Positions 7,972 through 15,921 of a stretch of 31,484 bases of DNA are shown here, in pieces. Positions within the stretch are counted from its first letter, which is position 1. The number at the start of each line of letters is the position of its first letter. A program made the translations under genes and the position numbers. Origin of the DNA: SZUA-35 sp037969565 (GTDB lineage Bacteria > Actinomycetota > Acidimicrobiia > Acidimicrobiales > SZUA-35); contig JBBKXQ010000001.1 of assembly GCA_037969565.1 (NCBI GenBank), positions 1-31,484 on the forward strand. Reading direction: 5' to 3'. The notes under the pieces were generated by a model that saw only the letters and a program-made list of their open reading frames with translations, ran no database searches and was not told the origin of the DNA.

Positions 7972-9231
7972 ATGGCCACAAGTCCGATTCTTCGATCGAG
8001 GCCTTCCGGCGCGGAGTTCGGTCTTCGTCGATTGGCACCTCTCGTGGTTTCCCGCGGGTTCGATCAGTTCGCCCTGGGACTGACATCCCTGCTGTTGGCC
8101 CGCCGAACGGGCACCGAAGCCTTCGCCCCCTTTGCCACCTTGTACATCGTGTATGCCCTCTCGGGGCAGGTGGCTGATGGCGGGCTGGCCTTCGCGGTAC
8201 TTCGAACCCCCTCCGTCGACCGCGTCCGACGTTCGTCCCGGATGATTCGAACCGGGGTCAACCTCGGCGCAGCAATCGTGGCCTCGGTCGTCGGCCAGTC
8301 AATCGGTGGATCGGTGGGGACGGTCGTGACGGCCAGCGGATGGATCTGGCTCGCCGGATCGTTGTCGTATGTTGGGCGAGCGACCCTTCAATGGGCTGAC
8401 CTGAAACCGCGTCTGGCCCGTGCCGAGGCCGGCAGCGCCCTGGTGTTCTTTGCCCTCGTCGTCGCATTCGTGCGAGACGCCGATGGCCTGGCGGCACTCG
8501 GTTTTCTTCTCGCAGGAAAGAACCTCCTCGAGTTCGTGCTCCAGGGGCTTCCATCTCAGATCTTCGAACGAGTGGGCAATGTGCCGAGAGCCGGAGCGGA
8601 ATGGGTCGGTCAATTGGTGACCTACGCGGTTGCGAATATCGACTATCTCTTGATTGGTGCCCTGCTGGGTCCGGTCGCCCTCAGCGTTTACGCCGTCGGC
8701 TTCCGCCTCGCATCCGCCTTCTCGTCGGTGGTCGCTTCACCCCTGACGCGGTCGGCGTTTGTCCAGTACGCAAACAGCGAGAGCCTCCAAGCGGTGAACG
8801 ATCGCATCGTCAGGCAAGTGTTGATGATCGGAACCGTTGGCGTCGCCGTCACGGTGGTCGGTGCGCCGCTGCTTCCGCTGGCACTGGGACCGGGTTGGGA
8901 GGGAACGAGTCGGATCACGCTGATACTCGGCCTGGCATTGCCCTGGCGGTTGCTGCTCGGCCCGACGGTGGCCTTGGGGATCTCGACGGGACGGGCACGA
9001 TCCGTCATCGTCTGGGAGCTCGTTCGATTCGTGGTTCTGGCCGCAGCGGTGACGCTGTTCGCCACGGACGTGATCGCGGTTGCGGGTGCAGCTGCAGGGG
9101 CAACGATCGCGAGCATTGCGTGGTCTCACCATCGGGCGACCCGAGGGAGCGGCGTGGTCTCCAGCCCGTTGGTGCCGGCACTGTCGGTCGTGGCCGTTGG
9201 TGTGGTGGCGGTCCTCACGGTCTTGTCCTGA
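7972..9231 (+). CDS. Wzx-like polysaccharide flippase (MOP superfamily)
   Basis: 419 aa, almost entirely hydrophobic, with about 12-14 membrane segments. The opening pattern (RRLAPLVVSRGFDQFALGLTSLLLARRTG) and the mid-protein NIDYLLIGALLGPVALSVYAVGFRLAS are typical of Wzx/RfbX flippases, which carry undecaprenyl-diphosphate-linked repeat units across the membrane. The ATG at 7972 is the first credible start; the frame is open further upstream but overlaps the preceding gene. The next gene is convergent, 34 bp away. With a sugar phosphotransferase, a glycosyltransferase and a methyltransferase nearby, it probably exports the polymer subunit made by this cluster. A Wzy-type polymerase is not obvious, unless the 2367-4115 membrane protein fills that role. 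Confidence 0.8.
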   Translation: MATSPILRSRPSGAEFGLRRLAPLVVSRGFDQFALGLTSLLLARRTGTEAFAPFATLYIVYALSGQVADGGLAFAVLRTPSVDRVRRSSRMIRTGVNLGAAIVASVVGQSIGGSVGTVVTASGWIWLAGSLSYVGRATLQWADLKPRLARAEAGSALVFFALVVAFVRDADGLAALGFLLAGKNLLEFVLQGLPSQIFERVGNVPRAGAEWVGQLVTYAVANIDYLLIGALLGPVALSVYAVGFRLASAFSSVVASPLTRSAFVQYANSESLQAVNDRIVRQVLMIGTVGVAVTVVGAPLLPLALGPGWEGTSRITLILGLALPWRLLLGPTVALGISTGRARSVIVWELVRFVVLAAAVTLFATDVIAVAGAAAGATIASIAWSHHRATRGSGVVSSPLVPALSVVAVGVVAVLTVLS

Positions 9232-9265
9232 ATCGGACCGCCGATGGCGACGAAGCGTCGATGGC

Positions 9266-10072
9266 TCAGATCCGGTCGAGCCGGACACCCAGCCAATACG
9301 GACGTCGTTCCGCAGGCACCATTGAACGAATGCGCCAGTAGCGATCACGTTCGCCGTCTGCCCTCGGCGTGCTGTCGTTCGTCTTGTCGGAAGCTCGACG
9401 ACCGTGTGCCTGACCGCACTGGGGGCACTCGGGTGCATCGTGAACCGCGAGCACGCCCCGCCGTTCGAGCATCTGCCGGGCAAGGCGAGGATAGATCCTC
9501 GTGTGGTGTCCGAACTCAGCGGAGGCAGCCAGTCGGAATCCCGGCAACAGATCCTCGAACGAATTGCGGTCGAAGCTGCGGAGATGGCGACGCCGGTTGT
9601 AGCGGCAACCGCACACCTCGCACGCCAGCTCAGCTCGACGTCGATTCTCCTCATTCGGGACGGTGATGACGACGCTGTGACGAGCAACCCGAGCGAACTC
9701 GGAACGCGTTTCGTTGTAGATCGGTTCGGGGAGATGTTCGAGGATTTCACAGGCGGTGATCACATCGATCGATCGATCGGCGAAGGGGAGGCCATCAGCC
9801 GACGCCTGGACTCCGTCCAGTTCGAGGTGACGAAGCGCCGTGGCACTCCGATCGAGTCCGATGATCGTGGGTTGGTGATCCAGGCCGGCGGCGAGAGGGG
9901 AGAGCACTCGGCCATCACCGGTACCGACGTCGAGAAGGGAGGAGAACGTCGCCGGGAGCAGATTGCCCAACTCGAGGGCACGGACAGCGGTTCGCTCGCG
10001 GTCGAGATCGTTGTCTGATCCCCAGAGGTCTTCTTGTTCATAGAACGCACTTTCAACGGCCACGTGTGCCAC
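9266..10072 (-). CDS. Class I SAM-dependent methyltransferase with Cys-rich insert
   Basis: 268 aa. Motif I of the Rossmann-type fold is SLLDVGTGDGRVL, followed by an acidic strand (GLDRS) and the post-motif ITACEILEHLPEP typical of Methyltransf_11-like enzymes. After the core are two CxxC pairs, CEVCGC and CPQCGQ, about 75 residues apart, which could form a zinc site; HLRSF between them is also seen in methyltransferases of polysaccharide loci, to my recollection. The acceptor is unknown, and a sugar of the local polymer is the natural guess. The GTG start is chosen because AGGAG lies about 5 nt upstream and because it overlaps the end of the glycosyltransferase gene by 20 bp, indicating a two-gene operon with translational coupling. 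A GTG three codons later is an alternative. Confidence 0.82.
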   Translation of the reverse strand: MAHVAVESAFYEQEDLWGSDNDLDRERTAVRALELGNLLPATFSSLLDVGTGDGRVLSPLAAGLDHQPTIIGLDRSATALRHLELDGVQASADGLPFADRSIDVITACEILEHLPEPIYNETRSEFARVARHSVVITVPNEENRRRAELACEVCGCRYNRRRHLRSFDRNSFEDLLPGFRLAASAEFGHHTRIYPRLARQMLERRGVLAVHDAPECPQCGQAHGRRASDKTNDSTPRADGERDRYWRIRSMVPAERRPYWLGVRLDRI

Positions 10073-11063
10073 TCCTTCTCCTGCTACTGCCACCGATGAA
10101 TTCTTGTAGTGCACCCGACCACCAACCGGCGCCGATGACCGTCATGGCCGAGATACTTCCGAGTCTTTCCGCCACCGATGCCTTCGAGTTGGCTCCGACC
10201 TCGTCGATCGTGAGGAGCGCAACGAGGCCCGCAGTTGCGGCCGCAACGAGAGATCGGGGCCGCACGATGGCCAACCCAGCGACCGCCAGGGCGAGGCCGC
10301 CCGGCCCGGCCAACAGCACGACTTGCCGGGGACGGGGCCGATCACCGGTCTGGCCCCAATAGATGGCCTTCCAACGACCGAAGCGTCGGTATTGAGCGAG
10401 CAGGAGCGCATAGGTGGCCCGAGGTTCGTAGCGGACGGGCAGGTCAGCCTCGTACCAGATCGACCCGTGGCTCCGCATCCGCCGGCAGATCTCGAAGTCT
10501 TGGTTGCTGGCGAACTCGTCAGACCAGCCGCCGATCTCGTTCAACTGATCGCGGCGAAAGACGCCGAGGTAGGCCGTGTCACAGGGCCCGCTCGCGGCCT
10601 TGGGATTCCGGTAGCGAGACCCCCCATTGGCATGCGTGTTGTTGAGTGCCCGGGCGATGGATCTCGCCGCCAGCGACGATCGACGAGCAACGGCCACTTG
10701 GCGCCCGCCGGCGACCGCGATGTTCGGGTCGTGCATGACCTGGCTCAGACGGCGCACGTAGTCCCGGGGAATGATGGAGCGAGCATCGACCCTCACGATG
10801 AGATCTCCCTCCGCCCAGAGCAGACCTCGATTCAGATTCGAGGGCGTGCGTCGTTCGGGATTTGACAGCACCGTCCAGCGTCGGAGCTGCGAGCCATCGA
10901 GGATTCGCTTGGCTCGGTCCGCGGTGTCGTCGTCGGAACAGCCGTCGACAACGACGACTTCCATCAGTTGCTGCGGATGATCCTGCTGTAGGACCGCACG
11001 AAGAGCGTCCTCGATCGAGTTCTCTTCATTGCGTGCGGGAACCACCACGGTCACGATCGTCAC
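10053..11063 (-). CDS. Family 2 glycosyltransferase, ExoA-like
   Basis: 336 aa. The N-terminal GT-A fold starts with VVVPARNEE and VVVDGCSDDDT (nucleotide-sugar binding). RVDARS takes the place of the metal-binding DxD, and NQDFEICRRMR is the ED-type acceptor/base region. Two hydrophobic stretches near residues 245-300 anchor the C-terminus in the membrane. The overall layout (a PCDTAYLGVFRRD segment, then GGWSDEFASNQDFE) resembles ExoA of succinoglycan synthesis. It should add a sugar to a lipid-linked intermediate at the cytoplasmic face. The GTG start is 6 nt after GCCGATGG and has no ribosome-binding site. It is the first gene of a two-gene minus-strand operon with the methyltransferase and is divergent from the phosphatase-fold gene. 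Confidence 0.88.
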   Translation of the reverse strand: MTIVTVVVPARNEENSIEDALRAVLQQDHPQQLMEVVVVDGCSDDDTADRAKRILDGSQLRRWTVLSNPERRTPSNLNRGLLWAEGDLIVRVDARSIIPRDYVRRLSQVMHDPNIAVAGGRQVAVARRSSLAARSIARALNNTHANGGSRYRNPKAASGPCDTAYLGVFRRDQLNEIGGWSDEFASNQDFEICRRMRSHGSIWYEADLPVRYEPRATYALLLAQYRRFGRWKAIYWGQTGDRPRPRQVVLLAGPGGLALAVAGLAIVRPRSLVAAATAGLVALLTIDEVGANSKASVAERLGSISAMTVIGAGWWSGALQEFIGGSSRRRSGTRGR

Positions 11064-11069
11064 CGGGAA

Positions 11070-11096
11070 CCATCGGCCGTTGCGGGGTGATCTTTA
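11070..11096 (-). promoter_or_regulatory. Sigma-28-like promoter: TAAA-N15-GCCGATGG
   Basis: On the minus strand, TAAA (11096-11093), exactly 15 nt, then GCCGATGG (11077-11070), followed by 6 nt and the GTG of the glycosyltransferase. It is the closest to the textbook FliA/WhiG layout in this window. Confidence 0.65.
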
Positions 11097-11118
11097 CCCG
11101 GTGGGAGTCCAAACGGCC

Positions 11119-11146
11119 TAATGATCGAATGGCCCTTCGCCGATAG
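11119..11146 (+). promoter_or_regulatory. Sigma-28-like promoter: TAAT-N16-GCCGATAG
   Basis: TAAT at 11119-11122, a 16-nt spacer, GCCGATAG at 11139-11146, and an ATG exactly 6 nt later. It is divergent from the minus-strand site of the same type; both fit in the 89 bp between the two start codons. Confidence 0.58.
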
Positions 11147-11152
11147 GTATTC

Positions 11153-12574
11153 ATGAGTCGGCTGATCGTTCTCGAAGTCAACGAAATGCCCCTCCAGATC
11201 CTGGAGTGGTGGGGCAGGCAAAATCCGGATTCGCCGCTCGTCCGGCTGGCGGAGCGCGGGACGACGACGGAGACGATTCTCGACGAGCCGCTACCACGCG
11301 ATTTGTATCCATCGCAGAGTTGGGCCTCGGTCGGTATGGGCGTGCCGTGGAAAGACCATGGTGTGTTCTGGTACGGCGACGAGAAGCCGAAGCGGTATCC
11401 CTTCTACTGGCAGGCCGCCGCCGCCGCCGGCCAGTCGGTCGGACTCGTCGGTGTCCTCCACTCTTCGCCCATGCAGCAGCAATGCGGCGACCCGCAATTT
11501 CGTTTCGTTCTGCCCGATTCGTTTGCCGGCGATGAGGCGGCTCGACCAGCCGACCTCGAGGCGATCCAGGCCTTCAACCTCCGATTGAGTCGACAGTCGG
11601 CCCGCGTTGCGTCAGTGAGGCCGGGGATCGCCGATCTCGGCGGCGCCGTGTCTCTCGCTCGTCACGGCGTCCGTCTGTCGACATGGTCGGCACTCGGCAC
11701 GCTTGCCGCACAGGTGGCACGTCGGAAGTGGAATCGTGAACGTCTCCGTGTCGGACAGTCGTTGCTTCTGGCCGACGTGTTCGAGAACCAGATTCGGCGT
11801 CACGACCCCGATCTGTCCGTGCTGTTCGTCAACCATCTGGCATCGGCGATGCACCGGTATTGGGCGTCGACCTTTCCCGAAGACTGGAACGGCTCGGCGC
11901 CCTATGGCGACGATTGGCAACGAACCAATGAAGACGAGATTCCGTTCGCGATGAAGGCGGTTGATCGGATCGTTGCGAGATTGGTGGATCTGGCCGATGC
12001 CACCGACCGCAAGCTCGTGATCGTCAGCTCCATGGGGCAGAAGGCCGATCTCACGGTCCAGTCCGATCGGGCCTTCCAGGCCGTCGTTCGCCAGCCGCTG
12101 GTTTTCCTCGCCGCTTGCGGCCTGAGGAGTGGGGTCGAGGTCCGAGGGGCGATGGTTCCCCAGGTGACGATGGCCTTTCCCAGCCAGTCCGACGCAGTTG
12201 CGGCCCAGACACGCCTGGTCGACACGCTTGGGTCATCGCTGCAGGAATCCATGATCGCCGGCGAAGCACTCACCATCACCTACGAGTTCGAATGCCGGCT
12301 CGATGCGGTTCGTTTCGGGGAGACCTGGGTCGAGCCGTCCTCGATCGGGGTCAGCATCGAGTCGATTCAGGATCATCGATCTGGCCGCCACAGCCCACGC
12401 GGACTCTTGATCTCGGGCTCGCGAGAACAATGGCCGACCGAGACCGATGCCCTGCGAGTGGCTCCACTCCTGCTCGAACAGTTGGGGGTCGCGTCGTTGT
12501 CGCATCATCTGACTACTGGCGGTGAATCGGACACCACCGATCGAGCCGTCGATCACGCAGTCACGATCGCATGA
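11153..12574 (+). CDS. Alkaline-phosphatase-fold protein (phosphodiesterase/transferase-like)
   Basis: 473 aa with no signal peptide or membrane helix. The first strand VLEVNEM carries an acidic residue where phosphodiesterases of the alkaline phosphatase superfamily bind metal. SQSWASVGMG (residues about 54-64) is placed like the Ser/Thr nucleophile segment; NHLASAMHRYW (about 227) resembles the DxxxHxxW metal site with Asp changed to Asn; VSSMGQ (about 293) sits where SDHG would be. I therefore infer a superfamily member with altered or degenerate metal ligands, possibly a phosphoglycerol- or phosphoethanolamine-type tailoring enzyme for the polysaccharide, or a non-catalytic relative. The start is set by the GCCGATAG box 6 nt upstream. 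It overlaps the next gene by ATGA, so the two are one operon. Confidence 0.65.
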   Translation: MSRLIVLEVNEMPLQILEWWGRQNPDSPLVRLAERGTTTETILDEPLPRDLYPSQSWASVGMGVPWKDHGVFWYGDEKPKRYPFYWQAAAAAGQSVGLVGVLHSSPMQQQCGDPQFRFVLPDSFAGDEAARPADLEAIQAFNLRLSRQSARVASVRPGIADLGGAVSLARHGVRLSTWSALGTLAAQVARRKWNRERLRVGQSLLLADVFENQIRRHDPDLSVLFVNHLASAMHRYWASTFPEDWNGSAPYGDDWQRTNEDEIPFAMKAVDRIVARLVDLADATDRKLVIVSSMGQKADLTVQSDRAFQAVVRQPLVFLAACGLRSGVEVRGAMVPQVTMAFPSQSDAVAAQTRLVDTLGSSLQESMIAGEALTITYEFECRLDAVRFGETWVEPSSIGVSIESIQDHRSGRHSPRGLLISGSREQWPTETDALRVAPLLLEQLGVASLSHHLTTGGESDTTDRAVDHAVTIA

Positions 12575-13905
12575 AACGCTCGTGGATCCACAGCCTGTTT
12601 GCCACGGGTCTGGCGGCCGTCGTCGTCGGCGCCGGAATGGTGTACACCGAGCTGATCGGACCGGCCCGGTACGGCAGCAGCGACATCTCGCCGGTGGGGT
12701 GGTGGGTTGCGTTCATCGTGATCCTCATCGGGTCGTGTTACGGCTTGGGCCTTCCGGAAATGCCCCGGTCCCGCATCGAAACGGTGCTTCGATCCCTCGG
12801 TGCCGTCGGTATCGGCTTCAGCGCGTTGTCGCTGGTGCAGCTGGCCTTGGCCGACTCACTCTTTCCCCGGTCGTCGGTCCTGATCGTTGCGCTGGTGACC
12901 CCGATCTGGTCGCTCATCGTGTGGAATCTCGTGTCGGATCTGCAGACCTGGTCGACGCAGCGGGATCGATTGATGGTGATCACGGATCGCCCCGACGATG
13001 TTGCGGCACTGCGGGCCGATCTGGATGGTCGCGAGGAGATCCCGGCTCAGCTGGTCGATGTTCTCTCGATCGACGAGGCGAGGATCGCCGCTGACGGGAG
13101 AATGCCTTTGCTCGAGCGAGTGAAAACCGTTCGTCCGACCGTCATGGTGCTGGATCGATCGGCCCAGGCCGACGACACGATCGTGGCGCAGGTGAGCCAG
13201 ATCCACCGCAGCGGCGTGCGGGTGCGCACCTTGGCCCTGTTCTATGAGGGTTGGTTGGGCAAACTCCCGATTGCCGAATTGGCTCAGGTCTCGCTTCTCT
13301 TCGACATCGGCGAGCTCCATCGGGCTCACTACATACGGGCCAAGCGCGTTCTCGATGTCTGTATCGGATTGATCGGGATTGTCGTTCTCGCCGTGGCCGT
13401 CCCCTTCGTGGCGGCCGGGAATCTGCTGGGCAACCGCGGCCCGCTGTTCTTCACGCAGGCTCGAGTTGGCAAGGATGGTGTGCCGTTCACGATGTACAAG
13501 TTCCGGACGATGAGCAGCAACCGAGGTGATGATTCGACCTGGACCTCCGAGGGTGATGATCGGATCACCCGATTCGGTCGGGTGATGAGGAAGTTGCATC
13601 TCGACGAGCTGCCGCAAATGGTCAACATCCTTGCCGGACAATTGTCGATCGTCGGGCCCCGCCCCGAGCAGGTGTCGTACGTGGAGGAACTCCGCAAGAA
13701 GATCCCGTTCTACGACGAGCGGCACATCGTCAGGCCCGGGCTGACTGGCTGGGCTCAGGTGAAACTCGGCTACACCGCCAACGATCAGGACGCGCTCGAG
13801 AAGCTGCAGTACGACTTCTATTACCTTCGACGCCAGAGCATTGCGTTCGACCTCCGAATCGTCGGTCGCACGATTCGAGAGGTGATCGGTGGGCTCGGCC
13901 GGTGA
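12571..13905 (+). CDS. Polyprenyl-phosphate sugar phosphotransferase (WcaJ/WbaP-like)
   Basis: 444 aa. The enzyme should start polymer assembly by moving a hexose-1-phosphate from a nucleotide sugar to undecaprenyl phosphate. The N-terminus has about four membrane helices, then a soluble region of about 130 residues, and a re-entrant hydrophobic helix after RAKRVLDV (residue about 256). The catalytic bacterial sugar transferase domain follows with KFRTM, LHLDELPQ, LSIVGPRPE and RPGLTGWAQV, and ends IREVIGG. The donor sugar cannot be told from sequence. It is translationally coupled (ATGA) to the phosphatase-fold gene. It is the commitment enzyme of the cluster that also holds the Wzx-like flippase and the GT2 enzyme. 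Confidence 0.93.
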   Translation: MKRSWIHSLFATGLAAVVVGAGMVYTELIGPARYGSSDISPVGWWVAFIVILIGSCYGLGLPEMPRSRIETVLRSLGAVGIGFSALSLVQLALADSLFPRSSVLIVALVTPIWSLIVWNLVSDLQTWSTQRDRLMVITDRPDDVAALRADLDGREEIPAQLVDVLSIDEARIAADGRMPLLERVKTVRPTVMVLDRSAQADDTIVAQVSQIHRSGVRVRTLALFYEGWLGKLPIAELAQVSLLFDIGELHRAHYIRAKRVLDVCIGLIGIVVLAVAVPFVAAGNLLGNRGPLFFTQARVGKDGVPFTMYKFRTMSSNRGDDSTWTSEGDDRITRFGRVMRKLHLDELPQMVNILAGQLSIVGPRPEQVSYVEELRKKIPFYDERHIVRPGLTGWAQVKLGYTANDQDALEKLQYDFYYLRRQSIAFDLRIVGRTIREVIGGLGR

Positions 13906-13983
13906 CGAGCACACGGGTGCGCTGATGGCGAGCCCACGGTTTCCCAGAACCGGAGACCGAAACTATGGCGAACGGATCGAATA

Positions 13984-14006
13984 GCTGAGCCCATAGGAGC
14001 CTCAGC
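13984..14006. terminator. Weak hairpin between convergent genes
   Basis: GCTGAG and CTCAGC form a 6-bp stem around an 11-nt loop, in the 113-bp gap between two convergent genes. It lacks a T-run on either strand. Nothing else is seen in the gap. Confidence 0.3.
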
Positions 14007-14018
14007 CCCCCGATCGCC

Positions 14019-15797
14019 TCAGTCGCCGACCGGTGCGCCTTCGGCGTCCGTCGCCGGGGCAATGGGCTCGCCGGTCTCGGGATCAATGGCGACGTCCGGA
14101 GCGGGACAGATCGCCTCTTGGTCTTGGTTGGCCAAGAAATAGCGGCCGACCAGCGAACGGAGATCGTCAGCGAGCTCAGCTCGTCCATCTGGCCCCATGA
14201 GGGCGACCAGGTTGCCCCTCGGATCGATCAGCGGGCTGCCCGGCCCGGCAGCGCTGCTTCCTTCGGCCGACGTCACCGAGATCGTTGTGGCGACACCGTT
14301 CCGTCCGTGCAACTCGAGAACCTCGACGGGCTGGATTTCGAACCCCAGACCGGCGTTGTTGTCGGCGATGAAGAGTCCAGAACCCGGTCGGAGTAGCGCT
14401 TCGCCTGCCAGATCGAGGAAGGAGGGGAGTGCCCCCGATGATCGTACGACGGCGAGGTCTCGGGCCGTGTCGAAACCGATGACCCGAGCCTCCATGATCT
14501 CGCCGTTGGCGAGACGAATGGTGGGCTGAACATCAGTGATCAGGTCGGAGTGGCGGGCCAGAATGGTGTCATCGGAGACGGCCACTCCGATTGCCGTACC
14601 GGTCAGTCCGCAACCGTCGAGCCCCAGTTCGACGATGGCACTCGCCGCAGTGTTCTGGATGTCGGCGACGGCCACGCCGTAGATGAACGCCAGCTCGTCC
14701 GGCATGTCGGCCCCCTCATCAGGCGTTGCCGGCAGGGCGAGGGTTGGAGTGCCGGAGATGGCCGCCGGCTCGGAGGATCGGTAGGCGAAGGCCATGCCAC
14801 CGAAGAGGAGTCCGGCGGCGACGATGCCTCCGGCGATCCCGCGTGGGTGATGACCCGGTCGAGGACCGATTCGGATGTCGCCCTCGATACGGGTGGAAGC
14901 GGCGGCGATGGACGGCAACTCGGTCAGCGTGTCAGCCGGTGGATGGCTGGAGTCGGGCGGGGCTTCGACCGTGGGTTCATGGGCCGCGGCTTCGAAGTCG
15001 GATGCCTCGAATGTGGTCGAGGCGAAGTTGGATGGCTCGACGGGCGCAGGTTCTTCGCTCTGGCTGGGTTGTTCGGGCATGTACGGAAGCGACGGTCGAG
15101 ATACTTCGGCCAGCGCTTGGCCGAAGGCTCGAGGCTCCTCGATGGCTGCGAATGAGTTCTCGTCGTCGATCACCTCGTCGGTGGGATCCGCGCCGGCAGT
15201 GTCGAATGTTTCGTATGTGCCGTACGCATCGAGTGCGTCGGGAGCGAAGGGGTCCGGCGGTTCGGCGAACAGATCGCTTTCGCCGGGCGGCACGAAGAAC
15301 GGATCGGACGCTGGGTCGGTCGTAACTGAGTCCGTAACTGGATCTGAAGCTGACGCTGAGAAGGGATCGGCAGCCGCCTGGGTTGCGGCCTCGAACGAGG
15401 CGCTGAAAGGATCGGCGGCATCGAACGGATCGGCGGTAGCCGTCTCTTGGGCCGCGGGGCCGAGCGGATCCACCGGCGCAACCGGGGTCCGAACGGGACG
15501 CTGAGGTCGTTGTGGAACCGTGGACTCCGTGGACGGAGCCGGTGCCTCGTTGGATGTTTCGCCGGTCAATTCTCGAAGGAAGTCGTCGGGATGGAGACCG
15601 GCGGCAGGAAACGGCATGGTTTCCGGCGTTCTCTCGGGGACCGGCCTTGCTGGTGGTGCCGTGGCCCAACCAGGGGCGTCGGGAATCGGACGATCCTCTG
15701 CCTCGGGCTGTTCGGTGTTGCTCCGCATCAGCCCGCAAACCGGGCATCGGTCAACCGTGCGGGGAATTACATTTCGACATTCGGTACAAGTTTCCAT
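14019..15797 (-). CDS. Zinc-ribbon membrane protein with degenerate trypsin-like domain
   Basis: 592 aa. A zinc ribbon opens the protein (CTEC and CPVC at residues 4-21). Then follow about 290 residues of Ala/Asp/Pro/Glu-rich low complexity with repeated ADPFDA/ADPFSA-like units, one membrane helix at about 321-343 (GIAGGIVAAGLLFGGMAFAY), and an extracytoplasmic domain resembling HtrA/trypsin-like proteases. In that domain the Asp strand is kept (FDTARDLAVVRSSG), but the expected HxV of the His motif reads ILARHSDLI, shifted by one residue, and the catalytic GNSGGPL becomes AGPGSPL, so the Ser is lost. It is probably a non-proteolytic sensor or scaffold (inference). The ATG is chosen for GAGGA 5 nt upstream and for the zinc ribbon beginning at residue 4; longer in-frame starts would overlap uvrC. 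Confidence 0.8.
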   Translation of the reverse strand: METCTECRNVIPRTVDRCPVCGLMRSNTEQPEAEDRPIPDAPGWATAPPARPVPERTPETMPFPAAGLHPDDFLRELTGETSNEAPAPSTESTVPQRPQRPVRTPVAPVDPLGPAAQETATADPFDAADPFSASFEAATQAAADPFSASASDPVTDSVTTDPASDPFFVPPGESDLFAEPPDPFAPDALDAYGTYETFDTAGADPTDEVIDDENSFAAIEEPRAFGQALAEVSRPSLPYMPEQPSQSEEPAPVEPSNFASTTFEASDFEAAAHEPTVEAPPDSSHPPADTLTELPSIAAASTRIEGDIRIGPRPGHHPRGIAGGIVAAGLLFGGMAFAYRSSEPAAISGTPTLALPATPDEGADMPDELAFIYGVAVADIQNTAASAIVELGLDGCGLTGTAIGVAVSDDTILARHSDLITDVQPTIRLANGEIMEARVIGFDTARDLAVVRSSGALPSFLDLAGEALLRPGSGLFIADNNAGLGFEIQPVEVLELHGRNGVATTISVTSAEGSSAAGPGSPLIDPRGNLVALMGPDGRAELADDLRSLVGRYFLANQDQEAICPAPDVAIDPETGEPIAPATDAEGAPVGD

Positions 15798-15812
15798 CAA
15801 GTCCTCGAGAAG

Positions 15813-15839
15813 CCATCGGCTGCACAGCCCGCAACTTGA
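15813..15839 (-). promoter_or_regulatory. Sigma-28-like promoter: TCAA-N15-GCCGATGG
   Basis: On the minus strand, TCAA (15839-15836), 15 nt, then GCCGATGG (15820-15813). The ATG is 15 nt after the box with GAGG in between, so the predicted mRNA would carry a very short leader with a ribosome-binding site. Confidence 0.55.
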
Positions 15840-15847
15840 TGAACCGA

Positions 15848-15860
15848 GGCCGAATCGGCC
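15848..15860. other. Palindrome GGCCGA-A-TCGGCC
   Basis: A perfect 6+1+6 inverted repeat in the divergent region between the zinc-ribbon gene and uvrC. It lies just upstream of the -35 of the minus-strand promoter. It could be an operator, but such GC palindromes also arise by chance. Confidence 0.25.
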
Positions 15861-15906
15861 CATGAAGACCTGGCGAGCCACGGTCCTGAACCGCCCCCCG
15901 TCTGCG

Positions 15907-15912
15907 TAGCCT
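15907..15912 (+). promoter_or_regulatory. Possible -10 element TAGCCT of uvrC
   Basis: TAGCCT fits TANNNT and ends 9 nt before the uvrC ATG. CTGAAC at 15886-15891 is a weak -35 candidate at a 15-nt spacing. No LexA box is seen here. Confidence 0.35.
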
Positions 15913-15921
15913 CGGCAGGGC

